Shown here: positions 1 through 11,600 of the stretch, piece after piece | Layout: each line of letters begins with the position of its first letter | Numbering within the stretch: the stretch's first letter is position 1 | Source of the DNA: Anthopleura xanthogrammica | Lineage: Eukaryota > Cnidaria > Anthozoa > Actiniaria > Actiniidae | Reading direction: 5' to 3' | NCBI GenBank assembly: GCA_964019055.1 | Contig: OZ025219.1 | Span: forward strand, 9,676,388 to 9,740,387 | DNA length: 64,000 nucleotides | The notes under the pieces: generated by a model | The model's input: only the letters and a program-made list of their open reading frames with translations | Database searches by the model: none | What the model was told of the DNA's origin: nothing | Program-made: the position numbers and the translations under genes

Positions 1-1165
1 ATTTGGCAGTTTTATTTGTTTTATGTGACGAGCGAAAAATATTCTCCTCATGTATTAAAGTGGCTTTAAAACAATTAAAAACATTCAGTGTGAGAGACTA
101 TCGAACGAAATATAAATCAAAATATAGCGATCGTAATATATTACGGGAAAGAAAATGTATGGTACGATCACAGATATATTTCAAAGAAAATGTAGGATTA
201 TCATATTTTAAAATATTAAGCTCTAAACCGTTAAACCAAGATCTCGCACTACTAGTACTTTTACTAGCTTCTAATGCTTAGTATGCAGTGAGTTTACGAA
301 TCTTCATTACATTTTCCAAGCTTGATTGACAATTCAGGAATTATATGTTCGGCTGACAAAATATGTGTTCAGAGAAATTGTACCTGCAGGTGTTACATTT
401 AAAGTTGGAAATAAACTAATCCAAAACAGTTTTCATTCCATATAATCGCAAAGTATAAAAGAGGTCAAACGGTAATTTAGATAATTAATTCTTTCAAATT
501 TTGAGATTTATTAAAATGCGAAACTGAACGTTTTAGATGAGGAACGAACGAAGATGTCGATATCGGTTCTTGCCGAATTAGATATTAATACAATTCGATG
601 TGTATTCTTATCTACCCTAACCTGACAGCTTGGAGGACAAGAACAAAAAATCGGCAGCCACGTTGGAGGACAAAGGTTAAAAGTTTCCATCCTCCAATAA
701 ATGGGCTACAGTACTTCGCCGATACGGCGGCCATCTTGAATCTGAATTATTAAAAAGAAACGTGTACGAAATGCCAGGGGTATACTTAGGATCTGATGAA
801 GAAAAAGACAAATCCTGGCTTTCTCTGGCCCTATCATGCTGGTTAAGTGCAAGCACTTCATTTTTCTAAGTAGTATTAGTAATTTAATTTCTTTTACATC
901 TTGAATCACAAGGCATTATGGGGCGTCCAGGGTGCAAAAATGGCGGATAACATATAGAGCTTCGTTTATTTAGCTTTCGTTCCCATCTTCTTAATTCATC
1001 TCTTGTCAAATATTCTTTTGGTGAATTGTTAATGTTAATGTTAATGTAAGTTTTGTTATACGTATTTGCCCACTACCAAGATGGCCGTTGTATCGTCGAG
1101 TAAGTCCATTGTTTAGAACATGCTGAAACATTTATTCCCATCGTCGTAACCAATGTTCATTAATA
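1..1165. other. Non-coding stretch, no gene seen
   Basis: AT-rich sequence with no convincing exon. A 92-codon open frame near the left edge (3-281, +) has lysine/isoleucine-rich, low-complexity composition, no recognisable family and no splice context, so I do not call it. Near 630-715 there are two short motifs around TTGGAGGACAA and CCTCCAA in opposite orientation, resembling the arms of the foldback at 29145-29281, so this may be a decayed copy. Confidence 0.5.
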
Positions 1166-1615
1166 GTGACACGGTCATGTACATCAGTAGTTACCTTCTT
1201 GTACCCAGAAAGCGTGACACGGTCATGTACATCAGTAGTCAACTTCTTGTACCCAGATAGCGTGACACGGTCATGTACATCATAGTCACCTTCTTGTACC
1301 CAGATGGCGTGACACGGTCATGTACATCATAGTCACCTTCTTGTACCCAGATGGCGTGACACGGTCATATACATCATAGTCACCTTCTTGTACCCAGATG
1401 GCGTGACACGGTCATATACATCATAGTCACCTTCTTGTACCCAGATAGCGTGACACGGTCATGTACATCATAGTCACCTTCTTGTACCCAGATGGCGTGA
1501 CACGGTCATGTACATCATAGTCACCTTCTTGTACCCAGATGGCGTGACACGGTCATATACATCATAGTCACCTTCTTGTACCCAGATGGCGTGACGCGGT
1601 CATGTACATCAGTAG
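1166..1615. repeat. 47-bp tandem repeat array
   Basis: About nine and a half head-to-tail copies of a 47-bp unit beginning GTGACACGGTCATGTACATC and ending with CTTGTACCCAGATGGC. The first two copies differ by one-base indels and the internal copies are nearly identical. This is the usual pattern of a minisatellite homogenised by unequal exchange, with older copies at the edge. Confidence 0.95.
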
Positions 1616-1681
1616 CTAATTTTTAATTCCGTAAGTCAATGAAAAAACTGGGCTAAAAGCGTTTTTTCTTTTGATGTTTTT

Positions 1682-2268
1682 TTAAGGAGGCTCGAAATGT
1701 TTTTCCTTGAACGAGCGCGCGCGCTCTTAAATGACGTAGCACTGAATCATTTGAAATGGAAATAGGAAAATTTTGTCCCAAAAAACCTCATACTTAAACT
1801 AAAATAACTCAAAAACCGGACGGTAAAATATTTTAGAACTTTGCATGTGGCTTTTATTTAATGGTTCGTAAGTGCTAAGAAAAAATAAAAAATTCTGTAA
1901 TGGGGAATGTCCTAAAAGAAACTTCATTGATTTTTGAGAATTATTAATTCATTACAGAATTTTTTCTATTTCGGTTCGATCAAAGATTGGATCATGAAGT
2001 TCAAACATGCCAATTTTAAAGGATTTTCACCGTGCGGTTTTTGAGTTATGATTTTTTAAATGAAAAACTTTGCACACATTTGAAGTGTTCTATCGTTGTC
2101 ATAGCAACGTGTTACGTCATATTTTTCTTTTCATTCCAACCTTTACCTTTACTTATGGTCTTTCGTCTTCTGGGTCAACTTACGGTCATATATTAGTCAT
2201 ATAAAGTTTTTCAGGGTCATTTTTGTTTGTTTATATGCAAGTTCCAAAACCCTTTCTAGCCTCCTTAA
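1682..2268. mobile_element. Non-autonomous TTAA-flanked element (MITE-like)
   Basis: The left end reads TTAAGGAGGCTCGAAA. The right end, read on the opposite strand, is TTAAGGAGGCTAGAAA. This is a terminal inverted repeat starting GGAGGCT directly next to TTAA on both sides. TTAA target duplications are typical of piggyBac and Kolobok elements. The 587-bp body has no long open frame, so it would need a transposase supplied elsewhere. Family assignment is an inference from the TTAA site and the inverted ends only. Confidence 0.7.
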
Positions 2269-2278
2269 TGTGCAGTGA

Positions 2279-2448
2279 CAATAGCCCACTTTCGATATTC
2301 TGGTTGAGTGATCACGCACAAAGCAATTCAAGACCAGGCTCCGGGGAAACGATGGAGTAACCTAATATTTTTTTTTGTTTCCCCGGAGCGTCGTCTTGAA
2401 TTGCTTTGTGCGTGATAACTCAACCAGAATATCGAAAGTGGGCTATTG
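2279..2448. repeat. Long hairpin (foldback) element
   Basis: Two arms of about 71 bases (2279-2349 and 2377-2448) are nearly perfect reverse complements separated by a loop of about 27 bases that contains a T-run. The arm contains CCCACTTTCGATATTCTGG and ends CCGGGGAAAC. No clear target-site duplication was found. It looks like a recently inserted or copied foldback element. Confidence 0.9.
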
Positions 2449-3048
2449 GAACTATAATTAAAAAGATTGCCGACAAAGCACAAACTGAGACCACAGTTAA
2501 AAGCCTTTTTAAATGAAATATCCTCTTAATGTAAAGCTATTAGTACCAAGCATATTGGAAAAGTTTAGATAATAATAATGATAATAATAATAATAATTAT
2601 AATAATAATATTAATCAGGAAAAAAAATGCCTTAATAATAATAATATATTATAAAAACTATATTAAAATATGTGAGAATATAAATATATAACCATAAAAA
2701 TCTACTCAAAAAATATTTATATATACAGATATAAATTTGTATCTAATTTGTATCACGTTGTATTATGATAATATCAGCTGTCTAGTACCAGTATGGCAGC
2801 AGCTAGCTAGAGATTTTAGGTCTTTTCAGTTCCTTCTTCATTTGGTTGAAGCTTTCACCCTCGTGTTTGATGGCTTATCTTTCGATAATTCTTTCTTTCT
2901 TTCTTCCTTTCGTTTTTCCGCAGGTTCTCCCATTTTTCCTCCCTCCATAAAAATCAACTTCTTAATTCCAATTGGAATGCAGTGGAAGAAGAGCCCATTC
3001 TGTGGAATCAACTGTTAATACTCATTTCTTTCTCTATTTTCTTTCTTC

Positions 3049-3082
<34 letters not shown>

Positions 3083-5589
3083 AAATTTGATTTACATGCC
3101 TTCCAGTAACATATCATGGAGTCGGCTAGACGCCGTACTAAAAATTTGTATTCTAGTTTTGCCAGGCAGCAAAGCCGTAGCCATAGTAACCCTGAGTACA
3201 GCAGGTGAAATAGTAAGTGTAAAAGCATATGTCAGCCTTGTGATAATATCAGTGAAAACGATCTTTATCGACGTTCACGCTGCTTAGCTTCGCTTTCTTA
3301 TCACATCAAGAACTTCACTATGGACTTAGGAATCTTTATTTTTAGATTCTGTTTCTAAAAATTCAAATTTAAAACCGCCATTATAGAAGGGAGGAAATTG
3401 AACGCAATCACTTGGCTACAACGGTGCAATTCAGTCATGATCAGTCAGCCAATCCATTAGAAATTTCCCTCGTAAATGATTCATCTAAGTGCGATCGAAA
3501 AAGCTATAATTTTTTTTACAATGTATAAAGTATATTTTTTTTACATTTAGCACTTTTCATACAGTCTACGACCTCGCCATACATTTGGTGTTTTACTTAC
3601 GTTAGTCAAATTGATAAGTAAGTCTGTTCTAAGTCTGATATGATTGACTGAAGCAAACACACGAAAAAGACACCAACGAACTGTGCTCGTCTGAATTTGT
3701 CCTTGTCGCACATGCATAAAAAGCACTTTTAATACATAAATGAACGACCGTTTTAATATGCAGTGAAAAACATGTCGTCTGGAAGTCGTCTATGACCTTC
3801 GCACAGATAATTGATAGGCGATCGATCGTAAAATATGGACAGGTTGGTAATTATCTCGCAAAGTGTAAAATAATCTGAGCAAAAAAACTTCAAATTCACA
3901 AGAACTAAAAACAGCGGAGATAAGGAAGTGGTGGTAGTGAGCCTCGGGTTAAATTTCTCGACATCTTTGAAGCTCTTCCTTTACCATTGCTTCATTTCTT
4001 AGGAAAATTCTTCGCTTTTCCTCCCTCCGTAAAACCCAGCATGCTAAATTCAAATTTGATCCGTGAGTTAGCCATGCTTTCGCTTGGCAGATCAGTCCGC
4101 CAGAGATTCTAAGGGTTCTATATAAAGTTACGTTGGTAAGGCAAGACGTTGGTCGGAAGGAAGGCGAGCATGGGTTTCTTTGTTATAAACAAAGAGAATT
4201 GAATTCTGTTTATTTGCTCATTCTGTATAAAAACATTACACAGAACTTCGTAATTTGGTTGCTATAGCAACAAGAATGGAAACTAAAAAGAAAAAAGGAG
4301 ATGAAATGAACAAAAAAAAGTTAAGGAGGAAATGAATATTAACAACTTTGAACAATATAATCATTAAGGGCCAACAAGTTCATCAACGGAATAAGTATAA
4401 GGTTTGTCAAGATTATGATAAATTTCCATGCCACAAACAACCTTGTTCGACGACCTTAAAAGCAGTTAGACTGATAGAGGCGGTTTTATTTTGTGAAATC
4501 AAGTACCTTTAAGCTTTTACTTAAGTATCAAGTTCTGTGAAGCCAGGACTTCCGACAAAAAAAAAATCATTGACCAATACGAAAAGTCTAACATTCATTG
4601 CCATTTTGTTCAAAAAAGATACGAAGATACTATATCAGAATAGCATGACTTTTGCGTGGCCTATTTGCGACATGTCTCAAAAGGATCTTGAAAAGATCGT
4701 AAAAAGCTTTATTTTTTCAATGAAAGACACTTTTAACAGTCAAATACTTTTGAAATATTCCAAGAATAAAACTACTAACAGATACGCCGTCCCGTTTTGA
4801 CAAAATAAAAGTGGTATCTCAGTTTCGTTTTTTCTTACTTTTCTTCTCCAGTTTGTATGTATATTTTCATTCCTCTCTTTCTCTTTGAGCAAACAGTTTT
4901 GCTTATATCTTATTTGTTCCTGACTTCTTTATGAAAATTATTGATAATAATTCTGATTGATCAAAATAATGTTGTTGAGGTGCTGTTGTCGTGGCGATAG
5001 ACCCACAAAACATGAGAAATTTACTAAAAATTGCAAAAATAACAACCGGTTATGTTAAGAATAAAAATAATTGTTATCGTAAAAATATGTAGGTGGAGGA
5101 GAATACGTAGTAAAGGGATAAATGGTGTTTGATGGGGTAGATTTATACTTACACACTCTCTGACTACAAATCTAATAGGCAAACATAAAATTTCACATTG
5201 GATTATTGTAATATTTATCTAATTTTCCAGTTAATCCTCTAAAGAAAAAGCTCTTATCGCTGTTTTGGATAAGATGTGTTGATGACACAAAAACAGGGGA
5301 TTGGTTTTATATTTGTACCGGATTAGTTGAAATAATTGGTCCTTTTACCTTCCATTCTACTTCTTCTTGAACCCCAACCACCTGCATTTAGCGAATGGAT
5401 TTCATTGTTTTCCCATTGGTTGCTTAGTTTCATTCTGTGTTGTGATTGGTTGGTCAAATGTCATATCTACTGTGCAGTAACACACGTTAGGTTTTACGAA
5501 CGAAATGAGCAAAAGCTCGGATGTTTATTTTGGTTGACATGGAGTTGCTTGAAAATATTTTCATGAAATTCATTTTTGGTTATTTCTAG
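2449..5589. other. Upstream flank of PALD1, no coding gene seen
   Basis: AT-rich sequence holding an ATA/AAT microsatellite near 2570-2640 and a CTTT/CTAT pyrimidine tract near 2890-3085. An 87-codon open frame (4537-4800, +) is lysine-rich and matches nothing I recognise. The PALD1 promoter and 5' untranslated exon probably lie here: a splice acceptor (TTATTTCTAG) stands at 5589/5590, 20 bases before the PALD1 start codon, so transcription starts further left. The position of the first exon cannot be fixed from sequence alone. Confidence 0.5.
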
Positions 5590-5609
5590 GAGCCTTTCGT
5601 TGCTTTGAT

Positions 5610-8600
5610 ATGGGTTCTGCTGCTAGCTCTGTTGGATCTCCTCCTGGATCTAGTCCAAGCCTAAACCAACAGCATCAGACTACACCAGTACATACGGCTG
5701 TGCCGATCAACACGAGTAAAAATCGCAAGAGTTCAACGGCGCCAATGAAGAAACAGTCGAATGGCTTCATCGTACTCAGTTACGCACCGACCAATACACC
5801 GCTCGTTCGAAAGCGAGGAAAAATCAAAACTGGCTTCCCAGAACACGGCCTTATCCAAGACAAATACTTTCTCATCAAAGATCACTTCAATGGCATTGAT
5901 CGGCTCAATACTTTGGAGTCTTGTGGTGCACCGAATTTTCGTAAGGCTGGTGGATCATATCCAGTGTATGGCATGGGCCAGCCTTCTAAAGATGGACTCG
6001 CGTTGGTTATCGAAACCTTAATCTGCAACGGACATAAGGTACAGTCTTGTTATACCTAAAATATGTCAGTTAAAATGGCGTTATTTTTGTATGATTTGTG
6101 TAGAGTAGAGTTCATGGTCGTTCATTGCAAGGCTGGGTATAATCTCTAATCGGTGTCAGTCGTGCTTAAACTGCTTAAACGAGTACTACAAATATCCGTG
6201 ACACAAAGAATATATTTGACACGAATATTTGTTAGTTCCTATTGATGTTCGCAATTAGCTGAAAAGGGTGAAGAAAGACTGCATCTTACGTCTTGTTTTT
6301 GTCTTGAAAGCTAATACCTATTATGGCATGCGTTTGTGTTTGTCTTTCTTTAGTTCTGTTTTGGGTTTTTAGTTGATACGTCGTTTAGTTTTGTGAGATA
6401 GTAAGTAATCTCTGAGCAAGCTTGTCGCAAGAAAACAAATTGTATGCAAATCTCCTCACCACTTGGGAGCTTCCCTGATAGATTTTCACAGTTTTAAATG
6501 CTAGTGTTTAAAGCTTTTTTTCACGATTGTTGTTATTATTTCTAATTATTGCTATTATCAATTGACACGTTCGTTTTACTCCCTTTTATTGTGCTATATT
6601 CTTCGTAAATTTGTACCCGAGTTACCGAAGGGAAATTGCAAACAACGGGTCCTTTGTCAACCTGAAGATGATTGGAAGATAAGTTATTGAATTCGGGATT
6701 ATTCAAATCTCATTTACAGGGAGATTTTCCTTTTATTTCTAATGACTGTCTTTCATGCTAATGGAAAAAGAAATGTTGAAGTCTCCTTGATTTTCCTGCA
6801 GTTCATAGTCTCTAGATTGTTCTATTTAGATATTATTTTGAGTTCTGAAAATAAACATTACGCTGATGGACCTGATGATGGTCTTCTTTGATAGAAAAAA
6901 ATAATGCTCAGATCAGACGAAAAGATTAAAAACAAATTAATAAAAATCGGGGGAAAAGGATAAAATGCATTCTATTAAAGGAAGATGAAAAATAGCTTTT
7001 CCATGGTTCAGTGATTGTAAAAAATATTTCGATTTAAATTAAATAATATCTTCTATGATTTCGATTTAGCACAGCTGATCAGCTGATAAGAAAATTTTTG
7101 GGAATTTCAACAGATGATAATATGGCTCTCAACTCATTTAAACTGTAGCCAGTTTGTCTTACTCAAGATTTTTAATCCAACCTTATCTTAAACTCGTTTT
7201 TTACTAGCACTTTCAGGATGTAAAAAGTGATTGACAACTATATGTAATTCCTAAATGGTCACTATTTACTTAAACTTAGATTTGGGCTGAGAATAATGAA
7301 ATATGTCAGAATCCTTAGATTTTTTGCGTATATTTTTTAAATAAAAATATTTATTTGGTTTTTAGCCTTAGACTAAACAAGAGTAGCTCGAATAAAATAA
7401 TTATTTATTTAAGAAAAAAATAATTTTGTGTGGTTGAAATAATGAGTTGGCATCAAGATTGACTCACGATCAACAGACATAACTGCTTCTCTTCTTACTA
7501 ATATTTATTCAAAAATGCAAGCTTTTTGAAATATTGAATTTTGTATTTATACAAGCTGTTTTCTGTCGATCAACATAGAAATTAATTTTAATTTTCTCGT
7601 ATGACTGTTATATGTACAATACATATTTTTATTCTTTGGATGAAGTTTTCCCACATTTATTCCCATTTCTACTAAATTTTTTGTAATGAAATGTCTTGTT
7701 GTTTTTTCCTTCAGGAAATTGTCTCTTTCAATTTACGAGAAGAACCAGTCATCTTCCTGAGCTTGAATCATGATTATGTACCATACTCTCCTCGAGACCC
7801 AAGCAGTCTCAAAGGGAATATTGCTAATTATGGAGTAAAACCTGAGGAGCTTGCAGATACAGAAATTAAAATACGTGAAGAGGTAAATGAATGAATGAGA
7901 TGGTAGATTGAATAAATGAGAATAGAAAAAGGATGGGTGAAGATTGGATATAATGAATATAATTAATGGACACCTGCTTGGAGGAGATCCAATCAGAACT
8001 CATATCACATAATTAACTAATTTATTATAATGAGGGAAAGTTTACCTGCGCCTAAATTGTGCTGTTGAGCAGGTTATAGCTCATGAGTGTGACAAGCCCA
8101 ATAGTTTTGTCATAAACAAACTACTTTGGTGGCATTAGAAAAAGGCAGGAAAAAAGTCGATTTGATGAATTTTTCCCCCCTCTACTATAATTGACTATAA
8201 TTCAAAGTCCAGTCAATGTGGCTTGGTAGCCATTTAGAATATACAAATTGCAATAGTCCATTTAATTATTTTTTTTCATCATAAGGGACCATTCATAATT
8301 TATGGGTGTGAGGATATATGTGGATATTTTTATTCTATATTGATAATTAATGTCTATAATTCTGTCTGGAGGGCAGAAATGAATTTTGGGTCTATTAAAA
8401 GTGTCACTTTTTAATTCAGAGTCCACATAGCACCCCTCCCCCCCCCCCCCCCCCCCCACCTCCACAAACCATAAATTTTGAAAGGCCTTGAGATCATATT
8501 TGCAGTATATGGCATCATTAATCTCTACTACCAGAATCCCTTGCACACTTTCTTTTGTTCAGTTCATTAGCACCAATTGTGTTACTAATCTCATGAGGAG

Positions 8601-11600
8601 ATACGAATTTGAATATGAAAGAAAATTTAAGTAGCCTTTTGGTAATGGTGGTTAAATGACAGCATTCTGCAAACATCCTATATAGATCGTTTCTTGGTAC
8701 ATAGGTATCAACATTTTGGATGTATATGGTTTCAACTACGTTTTAATTAAACAAAACGACCAAGCTTTCGGACAAATTGTCCATCTTCAGGGTAACAATG
8801 GAAAACGTTACTAGCGCACGCTAACTATTTGTACGTGTGATACTTATGCGCGAGCCATCACCATGGCAGCCATGACATCAGGTAGATAAGAATAATTGAA
8901 TCTGGTCTAATCTGATTTACATGAGAAAGAATTCAGTTTCCCAGGGGAAAAGGACTCTATTGTTGTGCCTCCTGTCATGGCTGCTATCACATGATGGTGC
9001 AAACCTTCTATATACTCAATGGCAGCTAATATAAACTAGCAAGGAAGAATAAATGAATGATCTATTACTTGGTTGTAGATTATCAAGTTATCTGTAGAAG
9101 AAGGAGGCAAGTTTTATTTCTATAATGATGTCGAGAAATTTGACAATGAGCCTCATGCTTATAATATATCATATGAGGAAAATGTCTGTGTCATGGACGA
9201 AGTCTACAGTCGACAGATATTCCTGACTCCATTCCTCAGGTATGTGTGACTTTATTTCCCTCTTGTCTCTGAGAATCCCTTCTCTTGGGTTGTCTGTTGC
9301 TGGAGATTGACAAGAATGGGTTCTGGTTTCCATTGTCCCTCTTCCTCCATTCCATGAATTCCGCTTTCCCACTGTCAATCAAACTGGAAGCTTAGTTGTG
9401 TCTCATAGATCTCTTTTCTTGGGTTGTCCATGACTGGAGACAAGGACACAGGGAGCCCAACCTATAATGATGGTAACCATCATTATGATATATCACTTAT
9501 CTTTATGTATAGATTTTGTCGTGTTCCGATAACGGCAACCAATGCCCCAGAAGAACAAGACTTTGACCAGTTCATCAATGCCGTCAAGGACATCCCACAA
9601 GTGTTTGACACCAATTCGTCAGCTCCTTTACCTGCTATGGTCTTTAACTGTCATGTTGGTCAGGGTCGCACCACTACGGGCATGGTGATTGGCTGCCTGA
9701 TAATGTGCCATCGAAGTGGCTTTCCTACTGAAACAAGGTATGTAATGTTATTCTAATTGCTCTGTCTCAGCAGAATCTAAGATCCTTGGAACCATATCAT
9801 CTTCCTCACAGTCTTGTTGTAGTCGTCATGGAATTGATTGGTTACCTTGGTGATCTCTTATATTAGGTAAAATGTTTTCCAATTACATTGTCAGTGTCAT
9901 TCCCTAGAGTATCATTTCTTTGTTTAGCGGTTGTGCATGAGAAGACACATGAATATGGATACAACTCAAATAAAGAATCTTATTCTCAAGAGAATGACAC
10001 ATGATCTGAAATGTGAAAACATTAAGCCCAAGCCATGGAGGTTGGTTATGAATTGATTCATGTATTTCACTTGTTTAGTAGTAAGATATTTATAGTATTT
10101 TTTACCAGTACTGTATCATTCATTTACGTTTATTTTTTGTTTATTCCTTTTTATTTTTAGATATTAATATTTATATCATTATTTTGTTATTATTTATTGG
10201 TTCTAGTTCTACGGATCCCATTACGATGGATGAGAATAACCCAAATTATGAGAAAGGCGAGTTTAGGTTGATTCAGCAGTTGGTTAAATCTCTACCAAAC
10301 GGTCCGAAGATCAAACAAGAGGTCAGTTAGAACCATGAAACATGCAAACAATGGCACGGTTACGGTGCCTGGGCGTAATGTTTTCCATTTCAGATCAAGT
10401 GTCATTCTCTTGAGAATGAGATTCTTAGTTTGAGGTTTATCCATATTTGTTTGTCTTCTCATGCGCAACCGTTAAACAAAGAAATGATACTCCAGGGAAT
10501 GACACGTGGTCTGAAATGGGAAAACATTACGCCCAAGGTTAAGAGGTCTATTTGGAGTATTAACTAGTAATCTTGTGATTATTACAGGTTGACTCGGTGA
10601 TCGACATATGCGCAGACATGACAAACATTCGTATGGAGATTGTAGAATGTAGGAAAAAGCTGCAGCATATTGACGTTGACCAAGAAATTGAGGTAAGAAT
10701 CACACGTGACCTGCACGTCACGCTCATATCACCATATCATACTTCACGCAATGTCACATTTTACGTTCCACTCAGTAAGGTCTCGTTTCATTGCAAGTGT
10801 CACGCTTATAAAGAACGCAAGTTGCAGATTGAATGTTGCTCGTATTACCACCCCTTGTTGCAGAAAGTAGAAAGAGCTTCTACTTCTGCAACAAAGTCGC
10901 GAAACAGAATTTTGTTGTTGCACAAGATGTGGTAATACGAGCCACTTTCACTTTGCAACTTGCAACGCAACAATGTTGTGCGACGAGTTTTACGATTTTG
11001 CTACTCGTGTTGCCGCACCTTCATTAGCCTTTTTTGAAGTAGCTGAATTCACCTCACTCATCCCTGACCAGTTTACACAATATTGCTCTACATTTTGAGC
11101 ACATGTGATTGATTTTTTTTTCATTTCAGGGACAAAATGCTCGAGTTTATTGGCTGAAACGAGGAATCAGTTACTTGGAAAGATATTTTTTCCTGATCAT
11201 TTTCAACGCCTATCTTCACGAACAGGTGCCTTATCCATATCCATACTTCAACAAATACTCCAGTTTTATATTCTCTGTTGTTCAGGGTTATAGCCTCAAT
11301 TTTGTGTAGAATATTCACATGTTCCAGTGAAGTGTTTGTATTGTTGAAGTAACTGTTGTGCATTCTTTACTCAACTGTTCTATTTGTAAACATTCTAACG
11401 CTGAAATGAGGCTAACCCTGACCCTAGGTAGTGCTGTGTTGGTCTTTCCTAGATTCTAATGACTTAATCTCGTTGCAGTTCCCTCTAGTGTTCTCACAGA
11501 CATTCTGTAAGTGGATGCGCCACCGTCCTTGGTTATATCGGATGTTAAGCCACATCGACGTCATGGAGAAAGGAGTGACGTCGGAGTTCTTTTCTAAGTT

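Noticed and set aside
5761..6021. 86-codon frame overlapping the first PALD1 exon
   Set aside because: Out-of-frame shadow of the PALD1 coding exon, which has clear family landmarks.
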